Assembly: GCF_004210375.1 (NCBI RefSeq)
Contig: NW_027467782.1
Span: forward strand, 24,531,276-24,595,275
Source of the DNA: Tachypleus tridentatus
Taxonomy: Eukaryota > Arthropoda > Merostomata > Xiphosura > Limulidae
Length of the DNA stretch: 64,000 nucleotides
Direction: 5' to 3'
A program made the translations under genes and the position numbers. Below are positions 26,000-37,504 of this stretch, in pieces. How positions within the stretch are numbered: position 1 is the stretch's first letter; each line of letters opens with the position of its first letter. The notes under the pieces were generated by a model. It saw only the letters and a program-made list of their open reading frames with translations, was not told the DNA's origin and made no database searches.

Positions 26000-27480
26000 A
26001 GATGTGACCCTGGTCGTGAAAATCAAGTTTGTCACATAATAGTGTTAAATGAAAATAAACCTATAGCAGAAAACCTCATAAAATGCCAGAGATAGAGAAG
26101 TGTGAAACATGTTTGAACAAGCGGTAACAGAGGGCATTATCAGTCATTATGTATCCCCGGTTGCATAAGGTCCTCAGAAGAACGGAAAATTAAAGTTTGG
26201 GGAAGAATTTAAAAAGTGATTGATTATTGTAACAGTTGAAGACATTTATCTGTTACGTAATATACAGGAAACTAAAGAAATGTCAGTTATTGATAAATGA
26301 AATAGAATATCTAAGACATATGACAATGAAAACAGTATTAAACCTGAACTAAAAAGTTAGATATTCCTGCTTTTCTAGGATATATAGGATTTTGTAGTAG
26401 GTTTACACCACATTTTGAATTGTTGGCAAACCTCTGACTGAGCTTACTAAGAAAGAAAGAAAAGTTATTTGGGCAGATAAAAAACAAAAAGCTTTCGTGA
26501 AATTAGGACACGCTGCATTAAAATCACTCATTTTAAGTTATTCATTTTTTAGTTACTCAGGCGTTAGTAAATAAATTATCTTAAACATATATATTTCAGG
26601 TTATGCTATAAATGCAGTGTTGCCATAATTAAATGAAAACAAAAAAGAACATCCTTTAACTTATTACAGTAGACATTTACGAAAAGCTGAAGTAAATTAC
26701 TCGGTCTCAGAACAAGAATGTTTAGCCGTAGTGTATTGAATGAAAACTTTTTGTTGTTATCTGTATGGTAGGAAATTTACTATCATCACATGTCATGTAC
26801 CATTAGGATGACTAATAACATTAATGAACTTTTCCTCTATGTTAGCCATGTTGGTCATTAGTACTCCAAGATTATGATTTTGAAATAATTCATATAACGG
26901 GTAGAAAACATTCTAATGTGAATGCTCCATGTAACATAAGTGTAGAGTCGCTGAAACTGATGAGAATAGTCTAACAAAATTAGAACCGAAAATGAGGATG
27001 AATTAGAAGTAATTAAAATCATGTGATTAGTGAACAAAATAAAGATGAGTAAATAAATAACTTGTGTGTCTGATAAAAAAGCGAATACGATTGTTAAAGT
27101 ATTTTAAAATAACATTGTAGCTGGACACGTTGTACTCCAGTATTTAATGTCGGATATAGAAAGTAACTTTGTTTCCAAGTTAATAAAAGATATTTCTCAT
27201 TTGTTAATTGCCAAAAAAACAAAAAAAAAGAACTGAAACAACTGCTTTTCATCCAACTCCAACCGTATTAGTAGAAAGATTCAACAGAACTTTGTTGGAT
27301 ACGATGTCTCAATACTGTGAGAAAGATCAGAATACTTGGACAGAGCTTTTTCATTTATTACGTATGTGCTGAAAATGAGTCTACTTTCGAAAGTCCGTTC
27401 TTTCAACTACATGGTAGATATGTACTGCTGCCTAAGAAAGAGATAATGACCTCTAAAGTATTTATTATGTAGTGATTACA
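26000..27480 (+). mobile_element. Ty3/gypsy LTR-retrotransposon pol fossil
   Basis: A broken pol region on the + strand. Parts in order are the start of the reverse transcriptase (about 26050-26200), the end of the reverse transcriptase and the RNase H (about 26380-26940), and an integrase core piece near 27240-27420 (it resembles the HPQTNGLVERFNRTL block). The order RT, RNase H, integrase is that of Ty3/gypsy. It has many breaks, and large parts between the recognised segments are gone. No LTRs were identified. It looks old. Confidence 0.75.
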
Positions 27481-27574
27481 AGACTGAGTTTTAACAGAGA
27501 ATGCAGTTCGCTTTTCAGTTAACTGTTAAACATTTAACAAAATCTGCTGAACTTAGAGAGAAACAAGGAAACAG

Positions 27575-27849
27575 GTTTGTTTGTTTTGATTTTCGCGTAA
27601 AGCTTCTCGAAAGCTATCTGCGCTATTCGTCCCTAATTTAACAGTGTAGGACTAAAGGGAAGGCAACTAGTCATCATCACCCACCGCCAAGTCTTGGACT
27701 ACTCTTTCATCAATGACTAGTGAGATTGACGGTCACATTATAACGCTCCCACGGCCGAAAAAAGAGAGCATCTTTAGTGCGACAGGGATTAGAACCATCG
27801 ACCCTTACGTTACGAGTCGAATTCTTAACCCACCTGGCCATGCTGGGCT
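27575..27849 (-). repeat. tRNA-derived SINE, main family
   Basis: Nearly full-length copy. The tRNA-like head is at the right: read on the - strand it has an A box near TGGCCAGGTGGGTTAAG and a B box near GGTTCTAATCC. The body contains the family words CATCACCCACCGCCAA and GTCACATTATAACGCTCCCA, and the GTTTGTTTG tail is at the left. It is more diverged than the copies near 53.3 and 55.5 kb. Confidence 0.9.
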
Positions 27850-28019
27850 CTTTCTGGATAGTATCTGATTGTGCGTGCACTTTGATACTTTTTTCTTTTT
27901 AGTATTATTTGTTGTCGTTATTGCAGCAAAAGGTCATGTAAATGATTCAAATATATTCTGTTACATTTGTCGTTAGTTTGTTGTGAAGAATCAATGACAA
28001 AATATCACAAGATTTCTCA

Positions 28020-28400
28020 AAAACATGCAAGGCTGCAATACTCGGAATAAAAAAAGAAATTTCTTATCCAATCTTCATTTTGTAATAAGACCTGATGTAG
28101 CTGTATCTACTTCACCAGAGACTCTTGATACAGTGTTATCTGATTCTGAATCTGATGTCAATAGAAATAATAATAATGAGTGTTTTCAACTTGAAGCATC
28201 TGATGAACCACAGCTTTTCATACAAGATGAACTTATTAATTCCGTGATAGATTTGAGCCTTTTAAAAGATTCTCCAGGAATTATGGGTTATAGGGTTCTG
28301 GCTTAGAGCTTAATTTCTGTTTTCGCAGGGACATCACATTACTGGTACAGAAATAATGAGAAACAGTTATACTGTTTTCGCATGAAGGTTCCCTTTGTAA
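28020..28400 (+). pseudogene. Fragment of an uncharacterised repeated arthropod protein (N-terminal part)
   Basis: The + strand reads DTVLSDSESDV, then DELINSVIDLSLLKDSPGIM. Then, after frame changes, come TSHYWYRNNEKQL and, in a third frame, EGSL. I recognise this order (DLxLSKDxxxLLGSRLxEKxLLxPGTTFxWYRxREKxF, then DGSLVYC) from a multi-copy family of unnamed proteins in arthropods and cnidarians. This is from memory; I know no biochemical function for it. It is broken. The fragment at 50845-51055 looks like the C-terminal end of the same family. Confidence 0.5.
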
Positions 28401-29500
28401 TTTACTGTTTGTGTTTCCCCAGAGTTACAGCATTTTGGTGTAGCTTGTTCTTTTACATGCAGATATGTGGTGTTTACCGCCACATCCGCAACACCTCGGT
28501 GTTGCTAGACATGCCGCTGAAACGTGTTCATATCGTTGGCAATTATACAATAATATTGTGTAATTTCTACTGCTGGTGTTTTAAGCTGATCAACTTGGAA
28601 TTTTGGTACCACAAAATGATACCATTGTTTATCAGTTCCAAGATGTTGTAATGTTGTTCCATGTAAACTCTTTCTAAATTTGTTGGTTTCTTAGTGACCT
28701 TGGAGATAATTCTTTCCACTTTAGGAGTATGGTATATTTAGTTTATGTAATGCTTGCTCAATATCCTGTTTTGTTATGGAGTGGTACACCCTACGGATTA
28801 CTATTGCCTTAGGTTGTGGATTAGTTCCTGGTAAATATATATTCATGTTCCCAGGTGCGAAGGCGTCCTTGGGCCATTCTTTAAGTAGTTTATTTACGTC
28901 AGCAGTTCCTTGACTTCGGACAATGATACCGCCTCAAGGAAAACGCTTGACACAAGCTGTTTCAACACCTGGTTTACATCTGGTAACTTCCGCTGCTTGT
29001 TGCGGTTGATTATATGTGCCAGGCTCGCCTCAATAATAATAGAATATTTGGGTGTTTTCTTTTAACTGGTGTATTTTTTGGTTTGTAGTTTCATTTTGTA
29101 ATGAATTTCCACTTTTTCTTTTCGACACTACCAGAGTAAACTCTTCATTTTCATTTGTTTGTTCATCGCTTTGTTCTAGATTTTTTCTTCTTCATTAGTT
29201 TTTGCGTTATCAACATCCAAGGCTTTGTTTAAGTTAGTAACATCATTCGTATTATTGTTAGTGTAGGAAGGAACTATCTCCACCTCTGTATGAGAAGTTT
29301 CTTCACCTTCATCTTCAGAATTTTCACTTGAATTACTTAACTATTTTTCTTTCTGGTTTTCGTTATTCTTTTATATTCTTTTTATTGTTTTCTTTATCAC
29401 ATTCCAGAGATGTTAATTTTGCTTTTGTAATATTACAAAGTGCCACTAATGGGGAATTTTTTCTAAATTCTAAATTATTCATAGTTTTTGGCCACCAAGC
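28400..29500 (-). mobile_element. LINE ORF1 (gag-like, CCHC knuckles) relic
   Basis: Read on the - strand, it starts with a charged segment (EDEGEETSHTEVEIVPSY near 29270-29330). A KTPKYSIIIEASLAHIINRN segment at about 29000-29060 follows, then PKVERIISKVTKKPTN near 28700. Near 28440-28530 the - strand reads CQRYEHVSAACLATPRCCGC, then GGKHHISACKR, the paired zinc knuckles of non-LTR retrotransposon ORF1 proteins (Jockey/I-like). Many stops and frameshifts. The ORF2 part is absent; the copy is cut by the + strand repeat at about 28400. Confidence 0.7.
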
Positions 29501-29509
29501 GAAGTAGAC

Positions 29510-29860
29510 TTCTTTGTTTGTTTTTCAGGCCACTCGTTGTGGATGTTTCTTCGTTTTCCAGAGTCGTGGTTGTATTTCAGTGGTCAGCATCGCTTTGTTC
29601 TTGGCGACCCACACTTTCGTCGACCTAGTTGGATCCATTTCTTTTTTCTTCTCATTCAACTGGTGCTGTTTTTTTCAGTATGGGTAATTAGTTTTATCCA
29701 AGTGAGTATAGTAATTTATCTTTGTTCAGATAAGTGAAGGTGGTTGTCGCTGGGAAAGGGTTATAAGTTTTTCCTACACTATTCATATAAACTCAAGAGT
29801 TTGCAGAAAACTCTCCTATATCTCAGCTCACACTCGCTAAAAGTTCCCGGCGTTTGATTC
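29510..29860. other. Unassigned sequence between repeats
   Basis: Contains an open + strand stretch (29537-29737) rich in Phe, Trp and Ser with no recognised similarity; probably chance. No splice sites or domains that I could support. Confidence 0.3.
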
Positions 29861-29861
29861 A

Positions 29862-30016
29862 AAAACTTAGTGCCGCGGGTTCGAATCCTGGTCGTACCAA
29901 ACATACTCGCCCTTTCAGCCATGGGAGCGTTATAATGTTACGGTCAATCCCACAGTCAATCCTACTATTTGTTGGTAAAAGAGTAACCCAAGAGTTGGCG
30001 GAGCGTAGTGATGATT
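29862..30016 (+). repeat. tRNA-derived SINE, main family (3' part replaced by minisatellite)
   Basis: The + strand has the B-box region GCGGGTTCGAATCC at 29875-29888, then CATACTCGCCCTTTCAGCC and GAGTTGGCGGAGCGTAGTG. The copy then runs directly into the 34-bp tandem array at the point where the SINE's CTTACACTGCTAAATTAGGG segment should be. Confidence 0.85.
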
Positions 30017-31137
30017 ACTGATTACACTTCGTTGCTAAGGAGATTTCCCCACTGCTTACACCTCGTTGCTGAAGACATTTACCCCATTCCTTGCCTCCCA
30101 TTGATAGGGGCATTTCCCTCACTGCTTATCCCCCGATGCTAGGGACATTTCCCCCATTTCCTTCCCTCGTTGTCAGGGACATTTCCCCCACTGCTTACCC
30201 CTTGTTGCTAGGGACATTTCGGACACTGCTTACCCCCGTTGCTAGGGAAATTTTTCCCACTTCTTAACCCCATTGCTATGGAAATTTCCCCCACTGCATA
30301 CCCCCGTTGCTAAAGATATTTCCCCCACTCTTTAACCCCGTTGCTAGGGGCTTTTCCGACACTGCTTACCCCCAGTTTCTGGTAACATTTCCGACACTGC
30401 TTAACCCCGATGTTAAGGACATTTCACCCACTTTTTACTATCGTTGCTAGGTACATTTTTCCCTCTGCTTACACCCGTTGCTAAAGACATTTCCCCCACT
30501 GCTTACTCCGATTTACAAGGACATTAAACCTATTGATAACCCCCGTATCTAGGGACATTTTGGACACTGCCAACTCCCGTTGCCAGGAAGATTTACCCTA
30601 CTTTTTACCTCCGTTGCTAGGGTCATTTCGGACACTGCTTATCCCCGTTAATAGAAACATTTCCGACACTGCTTACACCGCGTTGCTAGGGACATTTCCG
30701 CCACTGCTTGCCCCCGTTGCTAAGGGCATTTCCGCCACTGCTTGCCCCCGTTGCTAAGGACATTTCCCAAACTGCTTACCCCATTTGCTAGGGACATATC
30801 TGACACTGATTACCCCGGTTGCTAGGGACATTCCCCCAGTGTTTACCCCATTGCTAGGGACATTTCCCGCAGTGCTTACCCCAGTTGCTAGGGGTATTCC
30901 CCCAGTGTTTACCACATTGCTAGGGACATTTCCTCAACTTCTTACCACCAGTTGCAATCGACATTTCCCCTGTGTTTATTACCCGTTGCTAGGGACATTT
31001 CTTCCACTGTTTACTACCATTGCTATGTAAAGTTCCCCCACTGCTTACCCCCGTTGCTAGGGATATTTCCGACACTGCTTACCCCCGTTGTTAGGGACAT
31101 TCTTCCCACTGCTTCCCTCCCATTGCTTGGGACATTA
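30017..31137. repeat. Minisatellite, ~34-bp unit, about 33 copies
   Basis: An imperfect tandem array with the consensus GTTGCTAGGGACATTTCCCC followed by CACTGCTTACCCCC. Units vary by point changes (for example TTTCCGACACTG in place of TTTCCCCCACTG). Open frames across it are artefacts of the repeat. The first unit (GATTACACTTCGTTGCTAAG) is the one most like the SINE it abuts. Confidence 0.95.
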
Positions 31138-31950
31138 GTAATTTACCAACTATAAGAGATAGAATAACAGAACTTTCTCTCAAATATTATCTAAAAGCAG
31201 AAAATAGAAACAAACTAACGGCATCACTACACAAATTATCAAGTGCACCAACAAAATACATATCACCTTACAACATATTTCAAGAATCACAATCCACTCA
31301 ACAAAGAATCTAAATAAATAAAATCCATCTCATTAACATGAATTCCTTTTTTTTTCAGATACAGGGCACACGACAGGCAAAACTTTCGGCGCCTGTCCTG
31401 TGAAAGTGGGTTTTCTTGGGGCACTCCCGTTTCCCCCCACATCAAAATCTTTAGGCATTGGATTTCTAGATCCCAGCCCAGGCAACTCTTTTGCCAGACC
31501 CTGAATTGTGCCGTTTGATTTGATCTGGATTTGAATTATATTCACATCTGCTCAACTTCTTCCTTTCGGGACAGGTCCCTGGCCTTTCTTTCCGCTGCTG
31601 CCTTTGCCTCCACCCAAGACAACATTTAGAGAGACATCCTCCACCCAAAAAGTCAAAATAATAACAATAATTAATTTATTAAAATAAAAAAAAAACACCA
31701 CTTAATCTTAATAACAATCCACGAAAGGGGACGAAGAGGAACCACAACGTTCCTGAACACCCCGGTTGGGGGGAGAACTCTTCTGATTTCTCTCTCTCTA
31801 AACTGAACCTTTGCCACGTTAGTTTAGTTTAGTTAGTATGTAAAGAGAGCCTGCAGAGATGCAGTTAGCTGTAGAATCATTTAACAAAAAATGCCATAAG
31901 TTAGTTTTATCATAGATACTGCCAAAAATTAATTGTAGTGATGAAGCTAT
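31138..31950. other. Unassigned, partly GC-richer segment
   Basis: At 31360-31650 base composition is clearly less AT-rich than its surroundings, with open - strand frames (GLGSRNPMPKDFDVGGNG and others). It may be a 5' part of a retroelement, but I could not identify it. Confidence 0.3.
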
Positions 31951-33775
31951 AAATATGTCACTAGGGTTAAGTGCTAGGTTTAAGAATAAGCAGATATTCT
32001 AGTTGACTTATGGGATCAGTTCAGCGGATACAGGGAGATTTATTGTAATGGATGATTTACATTTACATAGGGTAGGGGCAGGCTTGCTTACTAAGATTAT
32101 TAACTCAGCTGTAAGAGAAGATTTTAATTAGATCTAAACAATATTAAGGATCAGAAAAACTAAATGCAAAACAAATAAGAGGCAAATAAATGTTTTAGAT
32201 ATGTAATAGCATAGAAGGAGTTATAAGGATAAGTTTAATCGTTATTATTGTTATACTAGACGTATAAGAAATGAAAAAAGATAACTTAGAGTACTGGTAG
32301 GAATGGGCGATTTTTATATAATGAAAATATTCGAAACACGACTAACCCTAGATGATTTTGATATAGAGGTTGTTTTGAAGTAGAGGGTTTTTTGGCTATT
32401 TATTAGGGATGGAGTATTAAAGAGGTAGGAGAAGAGTGACTGTATATGCACAATGTAGGTTACATCCTGTTGTAATTGAAAATACTTAAGATAATAGTAT
32501 GAAGATTAAATCCATTACGGTCTGTATCAGTGGATAAAAAGGGAAAAGCTATTTAGTGGGAATTTCTTACAGATCACCAAATGATGCTGATGTAATAATT
32601 GAGAATCTCTACAATGCGATTAAGATATAAATTGTTAATGAAGTAATAATTTTGGACGATTCTAATTTTAGGCATATATATTGGGAACTGCTAGGGTCAA
32701 ACCATGAAGACAAATGTTTTGTAATCTTTTCAGGATTACTTTATTTACCAAATAGTCAAGGAACCTATCAGAAACAATGCTATTTTACATTTATTGTTAA
32801 TTTCAAATATGGAAATGATCAAGAGTGTTGGAGCTAGAGAACATCTCGATGCAAATGATAATTGGTTTATTAGGTTTAATGTTTTGGTACAAATGGAGAT
32901 AAATGATAAAGATATTTTGGTTACAAGTTTCAAAAAACTGTTTTGAGAGGATGCAACAAGAATTATCTGTTGTTAATTGGTTATGTAAGTTATGTGGCGA
33001 CACTGCTCAAATGTGGAATATTTTTAAAGATAATTTTTCAACATTCATGTTAAATATATTCCTCAGAAAAAGAAAGGGGTAGCCGGAGGTAAAAAAAAGA
33101 GAACAAGTTGGCTCAGAAAGGGTTTAAGAGATAAACTCGAAGAAAAGCATAATAAATTGACTTGTATGACAAGAGTTTCACAGGATTATAGAAGATAAAA
33201 AAATCGTGAAACACGAAATTAGAACATCGGAAAGGATGTGTGATAAAATACTGGCTGGAAATTTAAAAATTAACAGTAAAGATTTCTTTACGTACATAAA
33301 GAGTAAACAAAATGTAAGAATGCTGTTAGTTCGGGCCCTTCAAGGGTGATATAGAAAGCTTAGTATATCGTGATTATGAGATGGCTGGGTTACTAAAATT
33401 TGTTTTTCTTCGATTTTTATTTACGAATATTTAAGCAGTATTCTACGTTTTGAACAATTGATTAATGTAAACGAGTTTGAACTATTTTACTGAATTAATT
33501 TTGAACTGGTTAAGAAAAACATTAGAAGATTAAAGAAATGATAAGACTCCTAAGTCAGATAACATTTCCCTAATGGTTTTGAGGGAGGTTAAAGATTGGA
33601 TAGGTGGGACATTTACTACTATTTTTTATCAGTTCTTAAACAGTTGTCAAAAAACAGAGGATTGGAAGTTAGCTAAGGTATATTCTCTTTTCAAGAGAGG
33701 TAATACAAATTGTCTCATTGAATGTAGACCCATTAGTTTTACATCAGTTGTGGGAAAATATTTGTAAATTATATA
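31950..33775 (+). mobile_element. CR1-like LINE ORF2 relic (endonuclease and start of RT)
   Basis: Fragments on the + strand follow the ORF2 order. Near 31970-32000 comes a piece like ARFKNKQ. At 32641-32720 the APE-type endonuclease block reads VIILDDSNFRHIYWELLGSN (relatives have GDFNxxxIDW). About 33060-33300 is a basic linker. At 33540-33767 the RT starts MVLREVKDWIGGTFTTIF, then SCQKTEDWKLAKVYSLFKRG, then ECRPISFTSVVGK. The copy stops at SVVGK, losing most of the RT including its catalytic aspartates. Many stops and frameshifts. The endonuclease aspartate context is altered (GDF to DDS). Confidence 0.8.
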
Positions 33776-33923
33776 AAAAGAGAAAATAAACGGGATATGA
33801 GTTTTAATTATGGAAAACAAAAATATTACATGTGAGTATTTATAATATTATTATAAGTATAGTTTGAATGGGAACGACCTTATCAATATCATGAAATATC
33901 ATCAATTTCTGTATTGTTAGTTG

Positions 33924-34108
33924 TTATTTTGATCGAGGTAGTATTTTCAACAGTACTTTGTTTTTCTTCATTATTAGGTGGTCTACCTCGTCGATGTCTT
34001 TTTCTTTTACATTTATCTTGTCAACCTCTATAATCTCATCGCCTACGTCGAGAAGCCCAGAGAGAAAAATCGATGATTCACAATCTCTCATCCGGGTTAC
34101 AAATGTTC
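33924..34108 (-). CDS. PDZ membrane protein, last coding exon (second half of PDZ, stop)
   Basis: On the - strand, acceptor tttcag precedes 34108. The first two bases complete Gly with the G left by the exon ending at 36225. It then reads TFVTRMRDCESSIFLSGLLD, then VGDEIIEVDKINVKEKDIDE, then VDHLIMKKNKVLLKILPRSK and TAA. This is the second half of a PDZ domain: GLLDVGDEIIEV is the standard strand-turn motif, and VDHLIM corresponds to the helix that lines the peptide groove. The protein ends only four residues after the last PDZ strand. No break. A CR1-like LINE relic lies just beyond the stop. Confidence 0.88.
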
Positions 34109-35793
34109 CTGAAACCAACAAAACGATACATATATATATGAATAGTGAAATATTTAAAGTGAATTTGCATTGTTATTGCATTTTACCTGCCCAACTAAAA
34201 TTCATCCACTAATATCTAATTTGATTTGTTCGACTATGCTTGTCGAAACACATGAAAAATTAGATTGCGTTTTTTCTACAGGTAAGGATTTCCCAAACTA
34301 ACAACTCAATGTTTTTAATATATTAATCATATATCAGTTATACTGAAATTTATTCAACTATTTTTGGCAGAAAAACAAGTAATAACTCATTGTGGCTTAA
34401 AGCAACATCAAATAAATTAAAAACATGCGAAACAGCGAATTACAATTATATAGGCGTAATTATCCCATTTCTTTTAATGAGGTTTGTTGTATAACTGTTA
34501 GTATTACAACGTGTCCTGGAGCAAATGGGTCATTATTAACCATGCTCAATTTCGCATCCTTTTTCCCTGACTTATATCTCAAATTACAGACATTTTTTCA
34601 GGCTTTTAACTACTGAAGAGAGGCAATACACAAGGTCATATCGAATAATTTTATGTTTTTTTCCTGTTGAAAGTGCTAAGTGGACAGGGCTTGACCTTAG
34701 AGTTAGCAGAAAAGGAAAGTGGACCCGCGTGTATAAAAGTTCATATCTCACCGCCATAAGAAGATACTTCAATCTTTAAGGCTGTGGGTATGCTTTGAGA
34801 ATGAAAGTCAAATCACACTTATTCGGTTAGAAAATAACGTTTTAAGAGTTGGATTGTTTATTTGGATTAAAGAACAGATGCACAATGGGTTATCTGTGCT
34901 CGACCCGTCACGAATATCAAAACCCAAACTTGAGTCCACAAGCACACCGATGCCATTCTTGGGTGCAGCAGTTGTTGGTGAGTGTAATTCCGTGAATAAC
35001 TCCCATCTACGTTATCAGTTATCTGCGCTATGTCCACCATAGCTATTTTCCAAACATTATTTTGAAACCTTCTTCCTTTATCCCAAAAGGAACAACTGGT
35101 AAAGGTAAATTGTAAAAAGTTCAGATGAGATCGTTTCAGTCACGATATAAAACATTTAATCTATATATCATTTCAAAATCAGTTAATACAGGTGATTTTT
35201 ACTTTCTCCTGAAATAAAAAAAATAACTAATTGATAAAATATTATGTTGCGCTGAAACAAGCTTCGTCTTGATATTTAGTTATGAATTTGCTCGACCACA
35301 TAATTTATTTCAAAATACAATAACAACAACTTCGACATGAAGTAAATCCTCACTTTTAATAACTACATCGTTTGAACCTTTAACATGGTACCATCATCAG
35401 TTAAAATTGTTGTAATTCTATTTTCAAATTAACGGTTACTTTATTTTATTTAAGTTTATGTCATGATAATTGTCAGGACAATATTGTTTCCCCTACAATG
35501 AATTAACCTGAAAATAACAAATAATCCTTTCATTTTTGGTTAGATTTGCACCGATGAAATATATTCAAAAAATTGATGCTTACTGAAGGGTCCTCTAATG
35601 TGTTTTGTTTCAAGGGTAGATAAAAACAAAATGAAGAGTAACAAATATTTTTATTTCTTGTTTTTCAAGTTCACGTGTCATAATGCATGTTATAGAGTGC
35701 ATAATTATTCTCATGATTCATGGTATGTGCACGTTTTACTAATATCACGGCAATACAAATCATAATGTTAAGTCTCATTCATATTACATCATC
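34109..35793. other. Intron of the PDZ gene
   Basis: AT-rich. About 34877-35000 holds a decayed copy of the second SINE family (CACAATGGGTTATCTGTGCT). No further exon seen. Confidence 0.45.
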
Positions 35794-36063
35794 GTTTGTT
35801 TATTTTTTATTAATTTCGTGCAAAGCTACTCGAGGGCTATCAGCACTAGCAGTCTCTAATTTAGTAGTGTAAGATAGCAGCTAGTCATCACCACCCACTG
35901 CCAACTCTTGGGCTACTCTTTTACCAACGAATAGTGGGATTTACCGTCACATTATAACGTCCCCACCGCTGAAAGGGCGAGCATGTTTGGTGCGACGGGG
36001 ATTCGAACCCGTGACCATCAGGTTACAAGTCGCACGCCTTAACACGCCTGGCCATGCTGGACC
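35794..36063 (-). repeat. tRNA-derived SINE, main family
   Basis: Full-length copy in the PDZ gene's intron, on the same strand as the gene. Head at the right, with a B box GGTTCGAATCC in - strand reading. Body with ACCAACGAATAGTGGGAT; GTTTGTTTATTTT tail at the left. Confidence 0.92.
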
Positions 36064-36224
36064 ATGACATAATTTTAGTGCCTTCAGACTGAGAAACAAA
36101 CAGAGAAGAAAACAACTGTACGGCGGTGCAAATGATAACAACTGGTAATACCTCTAGGACCTCCTTTGTGGAAATAGTAATAATAAAAGAAACGATATTC
36201 TGGTACAAACAAGAGGATGCTTAC

Positions 36225-36394
36225 CTTTGCTGTTTCCGACCTTTCTCCGAGCGGTAAAAAATCCGTAGGGCTTATGTGGAGGTTTTGTTACTTCCACAAC
36301 ACGTGTTCCATCCGAGAGAAACTGAACGAATCGACCACACGTGTAGTCGGAAAGAGGTAGGGAATTGTTTTCAGATTCCTCAGACGTAGAGTGA
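36225..36394 (-). CDS. PDZ membrane protein exon (first half of PDZ)
   Basis: Acceptor atttcag before 36394, donor gtaagc after 36225 on the - strand. It reads HSTSEESENNSLPLSDYTCG, then RFVQFLSDGTRVVEVTKPPH, then KPYGFFTARRKVGNSKG across the splice. RVVEVTKPPHKPYGFF is the first PDZ strand and the carboxylate-binding loop, with YGFF in place of the common GLGF. The acidic serine-rich lead (STSEESENNS) fits a disordered linker. Phases on both sides match the neighbouring exons exactly. Confidence 0.88.
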
Positions 36395-36969
36395 CTGAAA
36401 TGTGGTGTAATACGTCATGTGAATAAATAAGTTAATGTACAGGTTGATATTTTCCTTTTATATTAACATGGATGAAAAAGTTAAAACATTCAATTACTGT
36501 TATGTCAAGTGGACGATAGTAACAAACATGAAAAACACGACATGGTTGTTAAAAGAAGTTACACTAATATTCATAATATACAAACTCCATACAATTTAAG
36601 CTTTGCTATGGAATGAATATTAAGTTAATAATCAAAGATCATCCAAAGTGATGTCAAAACTACTGTATTTTTCATATCTGAAAAAAAAAACACGCTTCTT
36701 TAAAATAGATCTTCACTGAAGTTAAACTGAAACATTAATTTATTCTAATCTCTTCTACTAAGACAGTCCAGCATATGCATATATGTATAGTCAAAAATGT
36801 ATGTTTCTAAGAGAATCCTAAGAAGCGATAAGGCCAGTCAGGCCATGGCCTGAACAAAATTTTTACAGTTACAATTTATTTATCACAACTTGTTTCTTGT
36901 AATTCAATAGTTTGCGTTCAGTATATGCAGTATGAAAATTTGGTATCCCATTTAAATCCTCGTACTTAC
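36395..36969. other. Intron of the PDZ gene
   Basis: AT-rich, with no repeat or exon recognised. Confidence 0.5.
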
Positions 36970-37212
36970 GACAAGTAGTGACACACAGAGTCATTCTCGT
37001 CGATAGAACTTCCTTTTTCTCTTCCGAAGCACGTGGGAAAACAACATGATTTTCTCGACCTTCGCGGATTTTTCCGTCTTTCTTTCTTGTTTGGTCTGTT
37101 GGCATCTTCCCTGCAGAAGATGCCTTTGATGGAATTTCTGGTGGATCTTGCAAAGACCTGAAGTCGCTTTTTCAGTGACGTTTTCGGTGACTTCGATTCT
37201 TTGCACAGGTCG
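36970..37212 (-). CDS. PDZ membrane protein exon (basic linker)
   Basis: Acceptor attccag, donor gtaagt on the - strand. The frame that fits both neighbouring phases reads DLCKESKSPKTSLKKRLQVF, then ARSTRNSIKGIFCREDANRP, then NKKERRKNPRRSRKSCCFPT, then CFGREKGSSIDENDSVCHYL. It is open throughout. Strongly basic with clustered cysteines (SCCFPTC), it could contact membrane lipid or be palmitoylated; that is inference. No known domain recognised. Confidence 0.8.
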
Positions 37213-37261
37213 CTGGAATAAAAGCAATTATTACAAATAATGAATACGTCATAATACATTT

Positions 37262-37330
37262 ACACCCTTCACGGCAAAAAGGATGAGGATGTTCGGTGTG
37301 ACGAGAGTTCAAATCTGCGTCCCATAGACT
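37262..37330 (-). repeat. Partial SINE head (main family)
   Basis: Contains GGTGTGACGAGAGTTCAAAT, a diverged form of the SINE segment GGTGCGACGGGGATTCGAAC. The body is lost. Confidence 0.4.
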
Positions 37331-37392
37331 GTGACTAGAAGACCCTGACAATCAGTAAAGCTAAGAGTTAGGATTTACTACAAAATACATAC

Positions 37393-37504
37393 GTTTTGGT
37401 CACTTCTGGAGGAGCTGACTGTTGTTGTTCGTCACAGAAGACGTTACCTTTTTGACATTGTTCAGTGGTTCCCACGTGCTTGATCTTCTGTGATAGTATT
37501 ACAC
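37393..37504 (-). CDS. PDZ membrane protein exon (polar linker)
   Basis: Acceptor cttcag, donor gtatgt on the - strand. It reads VILSQKIKHVGTTEQCQKGN, then VFCDEQQQSAPPEVTKT. The last two bases join the C of the next exon to make Thr, continuing T-DLCKESK. The first two bases need a phase-1 donor, which the candidate exon ending at 39266 offers (GAAAAAG then GT). No domain recognised. Confidence 0.7.

Noticed and set aside
30017-31137. CRISPR-like array
   Set aside because: Units are contiguous without spacers, and the DNA is eukaryotic.
30533-31155. Three overlapping open frames rich in PLLGT repeats
   Set aside because: They are the 34-bp minisatellite read in frame; no gene.
33924-34121. 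An independent 65-residue gene starting at the ATG at 34121
   Set aside because: The ATG lies in the intron before a clear acceptor; the sequence is the second half of a PDZ domain whose first half is the exon at 36225.
36966-37259. Two alternative - strand frames of 78-94 residues over the linker exon
   Set aside because: Only the frame reading DLCKESKSPKTS fits the phases of both neighbouring exons.
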